Assembly: GCA_025531455.1 (NCBI GenBank)
Contig: JAMYHL010000035.1
Coordinates: 310,001-374,000 of the forward strand
Origin: Apiotrichum sp. Y4204
Taxonomy: Eukaryota; Basidiomycota; Tremellomycetes; Trichosporonales; Trichosporonaceae
Reading direction: 5' to 3'
DNA length: 64,000 bases
Both the position numbers and the translations under genes were made by a program. Each line of letters opens with the position of its first letter. The stretch's first letter is position 1. Below the pieces are notes generated by a model. That model had not been told where the DNA came from. It made no database searches and saw only the letters and a list, made by a program, of their open reading frames with translations. This document shows positions 1 to 11,236 of the stretch, one piece after another.

Positions 1-3000
1 GAGGGCGGCGCTGGGCTGGTGGATAGTGCAGAGAATCGACTGGCCAGCGGCGGCGAGCTTCTGCATGAACTGCACGATGAGGTACGAGCTCTGGCCGTCG
101 AGACCGGACGTGGGCTCGTCGAGGAACAGCAAGGTAGGCTTGGCGACAAGCTCAACACCGATAGTCAGGCGCTTGCGCTGCTCGACGCCGAGACCCGCAC
201 CGGGCGTTCCAATAATCGCGTCCTGGAGGTCCTGGAGCTCGAGAAGGTCAATGATCGTGTCGACGTAAGCCAGCTTCTGCTTGTCAGAGAGGTGGCGAGG
301 CTGACGGAGGAGCGCGCTGAATTCGAGAGCCTCGCGGACTGTGGATTGCGGGAGGTGTACGTCGAGCTGCTCGCAGTAGCCAGTAGTACGCTGGAACGAG
401 AGGGGCAGTGGACGGCCGTTCAAGAGCACCTGGCCGGTAATTTCACCCTCCGACTTGCGAGCAGCCAGCACGTCCATCAGAGTGGTCTTGCCGGCGCCAG
501 ACGAGCCCATGAGCGCAGTAATGGTGCCGGCTTTGCAGTATCCCGACACCTTGTCGAGCAGCTGGAGGTCCTTGCCCTCATGGCGGACAGTGTAGCAGAT
601 ATCCTTCCAGGTAAACGTTGTGCCGTGAGCCGCAATGTCTTTGCCGGGTGTCTCGCCGCCGTAAGCCTTCTCAGCGACAACAGCGGCTTCGGCGCCCTCC
701 TCCTCGTCGCGGGGGAGCGTGCCCTTCTCTTTGGCGGCCTTGACGAACGCGCCGCCACCGCCGCGCTTGTAGAGCGTCACCCCCTGAGTCGAACCAGCTG
801 CAGGCAGCTTCTCAAGGAAGGACATGCCGAGCGCAAGGAAGCCAACCCAGAGCGCAATCATGATGCCAAAGTTGCGCCAACGGTGGGAAGTGAAGAACTC
901 AAACGCATCGTGGGTGTACACTGTTCCCGAGACATCGGTACTGCCGAACGAGCTGCCCACGATAGCACACGACGACGGCTGGCCCTCGTACTGGGGTCCG
1001 TACGGCGCGAGCTGGGGCGGAGAGCACTGGAGCGTGAGACCCTCAAGCTCGCCGGCGAGCAGCGGCTCGAGTGCGTAGTACATCGGGTTGAGCCAGCGAA
1101 TCCAAGAGAACTGGAGTCAGCGGAAGTCCGGAGAGCTGCTTACCCAAGGGTGCATGCTCGGCTGGTAGATGACGAAGCCGCCGTAGAGCACAAACAGGGT
1201 GAAGATAGTACCGGAGACCTTGGAGGCGTCGTTGTACCTGGTGTCAATGGGGTTCGTGCTTGAAACGTACTGGTTGAAAGCGTAGCCGATGGTACGGAAG
1301 AGTGTGGTCATCGATAACGCGTTCAGCCACGAGAAGAGGAACGCAATCCAGAAGAGACCGGCGTTCATACGCAGGCCGGCCATGAAGTCTAGAGTCAGTG
1401 CTGGCGAGGCGATCGACAACTTACAAGAAACAAGCACGTAAATGACAATCTGAATGAAGAACAAAGGCAGGTCGACGAGGGTCTGCGCGGCGAGCACAGC
1501 GCTAGACCGGTACATCGAGTACGCCTTGTGCTTTGCAAGTACTTGGCGGCCGACGAATGCGGACTGGACATCGGCGAAACTGAGAATGACGGGGAAGAGC
1601 ACCAACATAAACATGAGACCGCCGCGGAGGAAAAGACCGGCAGTTGTGTCGGGAAGATTGTAGTAGACGGAACCATTGAAAAGCGCCTGAATGAGTGTGG
1701 TAGCTTGACGAGCCCACAGTGACCACTGGTCGCCCCAGCGTTGCTGGGCGTCCTTGATAGCTGCAGCCTTGATCTGCTCGAAGAACGACACTTTTTGCGG
1801 AAGGGCGGGGACGGCAAACTTGGCCTTGACGAGCTTGTTCCACTCGCGGGCCTGCTGCGTCTCTGCCTCGCGCTCGGCCTTGTCAGCGAGGTACGCGTCG
1901 ACCTCGGCGCGCATGCGCGCGGCAACCTCCGACTTCTGGTAGATCTCGGCAAACTCAGCGGGCGTGGAGGGAACTGATCCCTCGAAACCGGGGGCGATCT
2001 GGCGCTCGTTCAGCGCGGTCACAGCCGTGAGGTAGTCGGCTGTGTTGGCGCCGTCCATGTGCACGAAGCCGAGCTTCTCAAAGTACGGCCGCGCCTCGGC
2101 GCGCGGGCCATAGTACAGCAGGCGACCCTCGGCGATGACCGTGACCTTGTCGAACTGCTCGTAAATGCCGTTACCGGCCTGATACAGAGAGACAACGTTG
2201 ATGCGCTGTGTAACATCGCAGAGGGTGCGGCAGAGTTTGGCGAAGGCAAGCGCGGTGCTGGCGTCGAGACCGCGCGTCGCGTTGTCCCAGCACATGATCT
2301 GCGCGTTGGTCGTGAGCACCTCGGCGAGGGAGACACGCTTGCGCTCGCCGCCGGATACACCGCGGACGTATGGGTCGCCGACCTTGGTGTTCATGGTGTG
2401 TGCGATGCCGAAGGCGCGGAGCAGGTCGACCTTGGTCTTCTCCACGAAGGCGTGCCCCGTCTCAGGCTTGCCGTCGCCGCTAAGCGGCCGTGCGGCGTCT
2501 GAGGGAGTTTCATTTCGCAGAGCAAAGTCCATCGTGCGCCCAACAAGGAGGTTGGGATCGTGCAGGTCCTCTTCCGAGTTGAAGACGACGTCGCCGCGGA
2601 GAGGCCGCATAGCACTCGATCCCGCCTTCAGTGCGCCATAGTACACGCCGCCGTCGACGCCAGCATACGCGCTCGTCAAGCCCGCGAGCGACTTGAGGAA
2701 CGTGGTGCATCCGGACCCGGGGCGGCCGACGACGAGCATCATCTCTCCTGGCCTAAGCAGGCCCGAGAAGTCCTTGAGGAGGTATCGCTGGCCCTTGCGG
2801 AGACCGGGCTCGCCCTTCTTCGGTGTCGGCATGCCCTTGTGGAAGCTCATGACCTGGTCGGCGGGCACGTCTGTTTGGTTCTGCCGCGTTGCAGCCGCAT
2901 ATGCTTCCACATGCTTTTTGTGTGTAAAGTTGGTCCATGGCATGAAAATCGCACCGAGGTCAGGCGCAAATACGACATCGTCCGCACCGCCGATCCCGCG

Positions 3001-3307
3001 GATCGACAGGTGGTCCCAAGCCACAGAGAGGCTGCGAGTTGTTGGCAGCCCGCGCGCAGCGAGTGCAGCCTGGTCTTCCTGCAAGTTAGTCACTGTTGTG
3101 GTGGTGGCGTACCCTCAGCTGGCCCTCGAACGTCCAGTCGGCGGCGTCTGCGGCGTTTTTGCCCTTAAGGCTTGGGCTGTGGCTGGGGGCAGTACTGGGC
3201 GCGGCAGTGTTGACGACAGTGTCGACGGCCGTGACGCTGTCATAGTTGTGGTTGTAGCCCACCAGCTCCGATGGCGTATGGTCACTTCGTGTACGGTCGT
3301 CCATCAT
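1..3307 (-). CDS. PDR/CDR-type ABC transporter (full-size exporter), 3' end missing
   Basis: Plasma-membrane pleiotropic-drug-resistance exporter; the family pumps drugs, sterols or lipids using ATP. Exons, read right to left, are 3307-3113, 3078-1425, 1388-1271, 1237-1144 and 1110-1, giving 1057 codons before the window edge; the family is usually about 1400-1500 aa, so mainly the last membrane domain is missing. The first nucleotide-binding domain has the degenerate Walker A GRPGSGCTT (Cys for Lys, normal in PDR), signature VSGGERKRVS and Walker B CWDNATRGLDAST. The second has GSSGAGKTT, LGVEQRKRLTIG and LLFLDEPTSGLDG. Removing the 36-nt intron restores the family motif YFMAGL, and removing the 33-nt intron at 1238-1270 restores FNQYNDASKVSG. 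The start is the ATG at 3307; a second ATG follows directly at 3304. The transported substrate cannot be told. Confidence 0.93.
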
Positions 3308-4528
3308 GAGTGGTGTTGTTTGGGGGATGGTGGTGCAGCCTCAAGCACTGGAGATGTATTTAGCTGTTCAAGTTTTTAACAAGTCAGGCGTCATCGGAGC
3401 CCGACCCGGGGCTAGTCACCCGAGCCGCCGAGACGCCCCCAAGCATAGTAACTCGTCAGCCGGTCCAGCCGATGTCGCCGTCTCGCCTTGCCTCGGGTGC
3501 GAGAGCGAGACACCGAGGATGGCCTTAGTCAGTAGCTTTTACACTTGCGCCGAGGCGACCCTGGACAAAGGCGGGCAACACGGGCAAAGCATAACCCGCG
3601 CAGCAGCGCAGGAGGTTATTGGGAGTTAAACCAGCTCGTAAATGCGGGGATCAGGTCGCCGCAGATAGCGTGCGCCGGGCCTTGGGGCAATTGGCAAAAG
3701 ACGGCGTCAAGACGGCGCGAGTCGTCGTCAGTCAAGGTCTGCTCGGCGTCGGCGTTCCGGAATATTATTACGTATTACACTTTATGTGGCCAATTGCGTC
3801 CTCTACGCTCTGCGGAACCGTGCGGAGAATGGTATGGGTAGCGGCCACGGTGAGGGCGGTGGCCGATGCTGCTGCCCGACCCTCCAGAAGGTCCCCGAGA
3901 CATTAATAAGATATTGTGCCCTCGGCGCTCGGCGAACTCTACCACGTAAGCGAGTTTCCTGCTCGCCTTGGTGCTTGGAACAGAGTAGGCAGTTTGTGCA
4001 GAAAACTATCTGCCGAGAACGTGCCAAGCATGACTCCACGGCGTGAGCTGACGCGGCGTTGGTGCCGCAGTTATGAGGTCTGTGTGGTGCAGCTTCGGCA
4101 TGACGATGATATAGTGGTGTGGAGCTCCAAGCAAACGCTATTGATCTGGTGGTCTTTTCTTGCCTCGGGTCGTGTGGTGTTCGCCGCACATCTCGCTGTG
4201 ACCATGTTCAAGGAGCACACTAAGTATTTGAAATCACCGAAACCTAGAAACCAACATTGCGAGGGCAAGCTGCTAGTTGCTAGGCACGTGAAGTGTGAAT
4301 GCTAGATATCGCTAGATACTGACTACCGTCGAGGCATCTGTGGAACTGCCGAGACCTTACGCAAAGCCGAAACAGGAGTTTTTCCCAGACAAGTCATGGT
4401 GGGGGGATATTCACCATAATGTCAGTTATGATTGTTGTCAGGTTGATGAAGTTTATGTCCGCAGTATACGGCCATTGGTAACGGCTGGGAGTCGCTTCCG
4501 ATGCAGGTACGTTCAGTCGTGACGGCCT
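3308..4528. other. Intergenic region upstream of the ABC transporter gene
   Basis: I see no convincing gene. The longest open frames (up to about 130 codons on either strand) lack the high GC3 seen in the coding exons of this window and resemble nothing I know. The right part is AT-richer and presumably holds the ABC-gene promoter. Confidence 0.5.
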
Positions 4529-5035
4529 TTGAGTCAGTATATTGCTGCGACGGCCACCACAAGTTGTCGGGGAGTGCAGAAGGGCTTGCTCCATGGGCGA
4601 TATAAGACAAGTCTTCTACTCTGCGTAAAGAGTGTTCCATGGACAAGTGATTCATTCGCCTTCACAAGCGATAGCGACGAACGCGCCTTGACCAACAGGC
4701 TCTACCGCATCCCTTTGGCAGTCTTTGCGAACCGAAAGGCAGGACACAGAGTTCCAGGCGCTGCATGGAAGCCATGGGGAGACGTTCTTCGCATGCCTGT
4801 CAACTCGGACTACCTCCTGGAGTTGCGTGAGGGGACGCTCAAGGGCTACCATGGCCTTGTCACGCTGAAGCGCTTTAATCTCCCGCGCCTGCGCTATTTC
4901 TCGCGCCAGGACACTGGGCGGAGGCTTACAGACAAGGCGCTTAAGGATCTCGTCGCTGCGCGAGAGAAGATGCGCGACGACGGTCTGATCGCCGTTCGCC
5001 AACCCCGAGTTCGTGCAGTTGGCGAGAGGACGTGA
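4529..5035 (+). CDS. Hypothetical ORF, possibly a gene remnant or terminal exon
   Basis: An open frame of 168 codons that I do not recognise. Only the last ~85 codons (from about 4780) look coding: third positions there are mostly G or C and the composition is balanced, with the segments NSDYLLELREGTLKGYHG and RLRYFSRQDTGRRLTDKALK. The first ~80 residues are low quality and may be intron or leader; TTCCAG at about 4751-4756 could serve as a splice acceptor. The opposite strand is also open (4652-5065, 137 codons), but its reading is less protein-like. It could be a real short gene, the 3' exon of a gene with unrecognised upstream exons, or a decayed copy. Confidence 0.3.
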   Translation: MSQYIAATATTSCRGVQKGLLHGRYKTSLLLCVKSVPWTSDSFAFTSDSDERALTNRLYRIPLAVFANRKAGHRVPGAAWKPWGDVLRMPVNSDYLLELREGTLKGYHGLVTLKRFNLPRLRYFSRQDTGRRLTDKALKDLVAAREKMRDDGLIAVRQPRVRAVGERT

Positions 5036-5454
5036 AGTGTGATTGACCGACCGCCCGGGTATCAATTCTAGATCAGGAGCTTTGGTGACTTAGCGGTAGT
5101 TGTTACTTGACTCACGATACCAGAAGATTTACAGACACAGTGGATGAAGGTTGGAAACGGGGTGGTACATAGTCATCGCTGCCTCGCAGTACGGTAAGGT
5201 TTACACACAAAGGAATGTTAGAATACTGTCACGAGCTGCATACCAGGCATTATTGTTCCTCGGAGCGTAACTGTTGAAATTATCAAGAAACATACGGACC
5301 AGCGATAAAAGGATAATGGTGTGACTCGTGTCTCCCAGCGACATTGAGTGAGATACGTACTCTGAGACGTCCATAGGAAGAGATCTCAAACGACAACAAA
5401 CCACGACAGGAACAGAGAAGGACATCGACTGTCGTCCACGACTCTTTTCAGGTT
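5036..5454. other. Intergenic spacer
   Basis: AT-richer spacer between the orphan ORF and the stop of the next minus-strand gene; presumably the 3' UTR of the latter. Nothing else is visible. Confidence 0.4.
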
Positions 5455-7703
5455 TTAGTGCTCTGGTGGTGTACGGTACGACGCGTCGTCGGCCATCGAG
5501 TCGACGCTCTGCACACTGGGCCGCTGTCCCGACGGACCGGTGGCGGTGTGGGCCAACCCAGTGTGATCGCCACTGCCGCCGACCGCGCTGCCGGTGTGCT
5601 GAGCGACATTCTCCAGTGGCGAGGTGGATGACCACCGGTAGTCGTACACGGGGGGCACAGTTCCGTACTGGCTAACTGCGCCGGCGTCGAGCTCCTGCGT
5701 TATGGGCTGGTGGGTCGTGGCGGCCGTAGCGGAGCGGCTCTTCTCGAGCGCCGAGACAGGGAACGTCTGCGGCGCGTGCCCGCCCGGGCCATAGTGGGGC
5801 GAGAAGCTGGCAATACCAGGAGTACCTGGGCTCTTTCCCTCGCTGTTGAGACCGGACATGGAGGCAGACATGGAGGGTGAGACGGAGGAGGACTCGTCCA
5901 TATCCGAGGCGGAGCGGTGGGCACTGCAGTGAGCTTTCGAGGGGGTCAAGAACTTACGCCAGGAGCGGCATCACACCAGATGCAGGTGTCTCGAGGGCCG
6001 AGCTGGAAGCAAGCGCATTGTCAGAGTACCCGTTACCGTGGCCAGAGTGAGTATTTGTATACGAGCTAGTGGTGTATCCTCCGCCGGTGCCCTGCACGTT
6101 GTACGTCTGCGTTACAGGCGTGTGCTGCGGCTGGGCCATCGTGGACTGCAGAAGCGGCTGAGTCTGCTGCGTCTGCTGGTTTTGCTGGTTGGTGACAAAC
6201 GGCGAGACCACGGCATTGCCCGGCGTGTCGTCAACCACGAAGCGCGAGTTGTCCGCGTCGTGTCTGCTGTTAGCGTCGTGCGAAAGAAAACACGTACTTG
6301 GCTGACTTTTTGCGCCGCCGAGCGAGGCAGAAGATAAGAATACCCAGGAGAAGCAGACCCAAGACGCCGCCGACCTAACCATGTCAGAGTGAGACTGCTA
6401 CACGATAACTCACCACTCCGCCGGCAATGGCGCCAACGTTTGTCTTCTTCTTTGTCGTCGTATCCTGGTCTGCTTTGTCGGTGGGCCCTGGTCCGGTGGA
6501 CCCCGTGGATGTGGACGGCTTCACTGCCTGGGTGGTATCAATTGCATCGGGTCCGTTGCTGATGTCAGACACATCTCCTTCGCGGTTGCTCACTAGATGG
6601 CCGAGTAGAACGTGATTGAACTGATGCCCATGGCGGGGAAGGTTTCGGGCAGCGCGAGCGATAAATTGTAGTGCACTTGGGGGTTGAGTGCCTGGAAGAG
6701 CATGACCGCGTCCGGGACATTCCACAGCGAGTAGGGGTGGACCAGCTGGGGACTCACGCCGAGCGCCGAGACGGGCTTCCACAGGGCAAACCAGCCGTCG
6801 AACCCAGGCCCCATCGTACCGTTGATCATCACAAAGCTCGTGTTGACGGGAACGTCAATGAACACCCAGGTAATGTTGTCCAGGCCGCTCGACGTGACCG
6901 GCGGAGTGCCCCGCATATAGTCGACCCGCGCTGCCTCCTGGCCGCCTGCCATTAGGATTCGGCCGCTTACATCAGTGCTCACCGACACCGCCCAACGAGC
7001 TCTGAACTGCCCAGTTGCCAAACCATACAAACTCGCTGTTGGGCTGCCCATTTACCACAAAGTTCTTGACCACTTTAGGCACCTTGTCGAGTGAAGGTCT
7101 GAGGAGTTAGCTCAGTACCCCCACCTGAAGTGTTGGGGCTCACGCATTGGAAACCATTCCGGTAGACATGGTCACAGAGTCGACTGTCCAGTTGGCACCA
7201 CCAGAGTACTGTGGGGCGTTGATCGTGTAGTTTACCTCGTGGAAACTCCAGGCGAGATCCGACTGGGCGCCGAGGCCGTTCGAGAAATCACTGATAAAGT
7301 CCATGCTGCGATCAGTGCGCACGACCATGGGCGACGTGCTCGAGTCATAGGTCGCGTTCCACGGCGTAAACTTTCCAGCGACTTTGTAGCCCTTGCCGGG
7401 GAACATAAACTTGAAACTGGGAATATTGTTCGGGTCGAACCATTGCGCGGTCACGAAATGGACGGGTTCGCCGGCACCGATGGTGCCGGTGGTAAATGTC
7501 GGTGACTGGGGATAGTCCACCACCCATGGGATAAAGCCCGTGGCTTCATTGCGCGATGCGATGCGCTCCGGGACGCTCCATCTGAACATGGCGTTCATGG
7601 AGTCCAGTGTGAGATCGAATTCGAGGTTGGGAATGAACGATTGAGCGGCGACGCCGTGGGCCGCCGCGAGGACGGCCAGCACGTCGAGCTGAAAGATCCT
7701 CAT
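5455..7703 (-). CDS. Secreted, single-pass membrane protein of unknown function
   Basis: Spliced from seven exons (7703-7144, 7098-6983, 6945-6594, 6558-6414, 6374-6298, 6263-5958, 5923-5455), giving 674 aa. The N-terminus MRIFQLDVLAVLAAAHGVAA is a typical signal peptide. An ectodomain of about 360 residues follows, with several N-x-S/T sites and two similar-looking beta-rich halves. Next comes a Thr/Ser/Pro/Lys linker and one transmembrane helix (about residues 380-405, GAIAGGVVGGVLGLLLLGIL) followed by ARRRKK as stop-transfer. The cytoplasmic tail of about 250 residues is Gln-, Ser- and Thr-rich and looks disordered. This layout is common among fungal wall-sensor-like or Mid2/SKG6-like proteins, but I see no catalytic motif and do not assign a function. 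The stop-like TAG at 6593 is removed by the 35-nt intron at 6559-6593. Confidence 0.85.
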
Positions 7704-9575
7704 AGCTGGAAGATGGAGGCCGAGTGTCAGATAGCTATGGTTTACACCTGTTCAGCCCGATTCTGTGTAGTGGATGTTCGCAAAATGTAAAGGTGAGAAT
7801 GTGCTGAGATGACCTCCCACTGGATAGCATTTGCGCTTCAGAACTCACGGGGCTCGGAAGCCTCAGAGACGCACTATGACTTGATCCGCGGCACCGAGGT
7901 CGGCTGATACATTTGTGTTGGGCATGCTGGGTACACTGTGTGCTGTGCACTACAGTAGTGCACTGCGTCCTGCCGGCTGTTATGCATCCGTTACACGATC
8001 TGCGACAGAACGCGGGCAGGAGAAACGCACAGGACCCGAGCAGAAGTTATCATTCAACTACACAGTAGTAGTGCGCTATGCACCAGGTACCCGCTGTGCC
8101 ACCCGCCTGGATTGTGTCTGGGTCCATATCCGCCCTCTTTGATCCCTCGGGGCGGTGGGTTCCTGGGCGCCAACGAAGAGAGACAAGGTTCTTAAGCTAC
8201 TTTGACGACGAGAAAGTCAAAAGGGCGGACGAGGGGAACCGCTGGGGACACCCACAGAGGGGCACGGAAGCCATAACGGCAGGGAACGTTCTCCTGTTCT
8301 CCTGGCGCTTGGAGTCTTCCGTCACCCAGTCTCGACCACCACCTATCGTTCCCTAGGCAAACGATGCAATAGAACAACGCATGTCGGAATCATTGACACG
8401 GACAAAGCACAGGGATTGGCATGCTGGGGTGCCGCCTAGCTCTTGGGTCTCGGGATGGTTTCGTCTATTCAGGGCGCCAAGACTGCTTGAGTATGCTTGT
8501 CCCCCGAAGCTCGAGCCGGGGGTTACGAGAGCACGAGGCGCACCAGGGTGAACCTGTGACCTCCTAGGTCTTGGGGACAAGGATTCAATTGTGCAGTACG
8601 CGGTTTCGCCCGGGACATCTTGGATCTTGGAGACTCCCGGCCAGCAGGTGATCAAGTGATCGACCGGTCGGCATTTCTCTCGGAGAAAAGTAGCTGGTGG
8701 AGACATGAATCGAAACCGGACCTACAACAACTGTATCCACTTCACATGCGCATGTGTGCTGGAGCAATCCAGCCCTTGAGCTCATGAGCTCTCACAGCTC
8801 TCATGATATCCATGATCTCATGCCCCTCATGTCCTTCACATCTCATGTATCAGCAGCGATCGGCGGCGCCAGACATGAGAATTAATGGTGCGGGTCAGTG
8901 ATCAGCAGGGGTCAGCAATCGAATCAGATGCCTCGGCCGCCAAGAAGGCACAGCTTGTGGCTCAGAGTGGCTTGCGACTGGCGGCTCGTGCGATCGTGCT
9001 TGTTGGAGCAGGATGCGCAGCGCGCAGCATGCAAGCGGGCAGCCGGAGGAATGCACAGCATCTCTCTCCCCACGCCCTCCGCTTTTATCTACAACGACAC
9101 CAGGTGCGTTCCTGCGATCCTGTGACTTTTGTCTGCACATATAAGAGGATGTTGTGCTACAGGTTCCGAATGACGTCCTCCAGACATATTGCTCTGCTCC
9201 CGGCAAAGTATGCTTGTTTGTTTCCCTTAGCCATCGCGCACTGCGCACATTTTTAGACTTATCGGGCAGCAGCTTGGCGTTCCGCTTTTCGTAGCTGGGC
9301 GAGAGGAGGTCGGGAGACCCGAGGATGGAGAGCAGCATCAGCCACGCTCTTGTTCTCGGGTCCGCTTCCTCCTCTGATCTGGCTCTAGTCTGATTGCCAA
9401 CTGCTGCCACCAAAATGACAAGCTGCGCCGGCACCTGCACCAGCAGCAATTATTCCGACCTGAGTATCCGCGCAAATGATTCATCTCGTTCATCACCCGA
9501 TGCTTCCGGGACAATACCTGCTGTAGACCTTGTTTGATGCGATGCGATTGTACTTTGCCAGCGCCCTCCTACCCA
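7704..9575. other. Intergenic region with a CATG-rich patch
   Basis: No gene recognised. Open frames at 8885-9256 (+) and 8895-9449 (-) overlap each other and lack coding-like composition. At about 8779-8850 there is a cluster of near-repeats built on TCATG (ctcatgagctctcacagct and similar units), a low-complexity patch of unknown meaning. Confidence 0.5.
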
Positions 9576-10723
9576 CTACGAGGCCTGGCGCACGGCCCAG
9601 TCCTCGCGAATCTTGTACAGGTCCCTCCCATCCGCCAACACGCCCATGTCGACTTCCACAACAGTCAGACCCGCAGCGACACCGAGTCCGCCCACACGAC
9701 CGCGGAGCGGCGCCCACACCGCGCTGCCGCCCATGAAGCCCTCCTTGTCATCGCCGCCCGCGTTGCACATGACCCACACCGTCTCCGTCTCAAATGAGCG
9801 GGCCATGCACAGCGCAGAGACCACGGCGGTCTCGTAATCGGCCCCATGCGGATGCCTGCTAACGTGTCTGTCATCAGTGGTAGTAAAATTCTCTCACTTA
9901 CGGCTCCGAGTCTGTCGCCAGCCAGTACGTCGGATGGAAGATGATCTCGGCGCCCTGCTTGGCAAGCTGCTGCGCGGCCCAAGGATGCGACACGTCCCAG
10001 CCTGGCGTTAGATGGCTCTAGCTCGGAAACTCACAAATTTGGAAGCCGGCCTTGCCCCACTTGGTGTCAAAGACCGCGTGCTCCTCCTCACCGGCAGTGA
10101 GGTATTCGCGCTCAGGATGCCAGAGATTCTGCTTGACATACTCGCCAACCATATTTCCGTTCTCGTCAATGAAAAACGCCGTGTTCTTGAGCACGGGGTG
10201 CACACCCTCCTCCCACGCGGGGGGATGATGCTGGAGCCATTTGGCCCATTCAAGTTGGGCCGGGGTGATCTTCCCGCCAGGCTTGGAGGTGAGGAGGTGT
10301 TCGAATGGTGAGGAAGTCGGGAACGGCGCCTCAACCGCTGACTCGGGCGGTACACCGTGTACGATGGAGCCCACGATGGCAATATTGTGGCGGGCTGCTA
10401 GCGATTGGAGGAAGGTGTTGAGATGCTGAGACGCAAAGGTGACGTACTGGTTGTCAGTATTGCTCACCCCGAAGAATGATCTTGGCGCACGCTCAACCAA
10501 CCTGACGGTTCTCGTTCGCTATGCCCTGGAGAAAGTACTCTGGAAAGACGACGACATCGGCCCCCGCCGCGGCTGCCTCGGCAACACGCACACTGACGTC
10601 GACCAGGTTTTGATCGATCGAGGGAAACGGCGAGGTAGAGTGGGGCTTCTCAAGCTTGGGCGGCCCGCTGTCCGCCGACGACGGGCTGGTCTGCGCCAAC
10701 GCAATGCGGATCGTGTTGGCCAT
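9576..10723 (-). CDS. Carbon-nitrogen hydrolase (nitrilase superfamily)
   Basis: A cytosolic-looking 337-aa enzyme of the nitrilase superfamily, which hydrolyses non-peptide C-N bonds of amides or nitriles. Exons are 10723-10502, 10446-10035, 10001-9902 and 9855-9576; introns are 55, 33 and 46 nt. The catalytic triad is visible: Glu62 in VVVFPEYF, Lys179 in EYVKQNLWHPER, and Cys212 in FQICWDVSHP. The Cys codon is split by the 33-nt intron, so a wrong splice call would lose the active site. The start MANTIRIALAQ is the usual first beta strand of the fold; in-frame codons further upstream look like leader. The gene is divergent from the ABHD-like hydrolase. The substrate (amide, nitrile or carbamoyl compound) cannot be deduced from sequence. 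Confidence 0.92.
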
Positions 10724-11236
10724 GTCGATCTCCTGGTCTCGCGATATGGGCGAGAAATTACGGCACAGGCGGTGGATATGTAGATCGACAGATAATTGAT
10801 GTTGACTTGATAGTGAGAAGAACGACAATCGGAAGTGCTGTTCGGTCCTTGGGGTGGGTGTCTTGGATATTGCCTTGTGATCACGCGGTGATCCTTGACG
10901 ACTCGAACAGATCACGGGTGAATCGAATGTGGGACCCCGCATTAGTGATGTCATGATGGGACAAATATGGAACTGTGCACGGAGGCACCCTTCAATGAGC
11001 AGCAGATATTTTAAATCACGTGACTCCAATAAGGTGGGTGGATAAGCAATCAGAATAACAATAATACTCAATTGGAGCTAATCCTCACCATCTGTGCGTC
11101 ATCGCGTGTCGATCTGCTGTCGATCTGGATCGATCCACAAAGTGGCCAGAGTGGGTTCCTCTTGTTGTCCACGCAGTTCACAACAACATTGCAACGAGAC
11201 CGCCTCTCGTCGACAAGTCGTCCCCCCGACTTTATA
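10724..11236. promoter_or_regulatory. Divergent promoter between nitrilase and ABHD-like genes
   Basis: A 513-bp spacer between two outward-facing start codons, so both promoters must lie here or overlap. It holds a CACGTG palindrome (annotated separately). No other signal is clear. Confidence 0.6.
11016..11023. promoter_or_regulatory. TCACGTGA palindrome (E-box, Cbf1/bHLH type)
   Basis: The perfect 8-bp palindrome TCACGTGA extends to TCACGTGAC. It lies about 290 bp upstream of the nitrilase start and 215 bp upstream of the ABHD start. CACGTG with these flanks is the binding site of Cbf1/USF-type bHLH factors in fungi (family knowledge). Binding here is inferred. Confidence 0.4.

Noticed and set aside
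19..1263. 414-codon plus-strand ORF opposite the ABC transporter
   Set aside because: It is the antisense shadow of a GC-rich coding region whose minus strand shows complete Walker and signature motifs.
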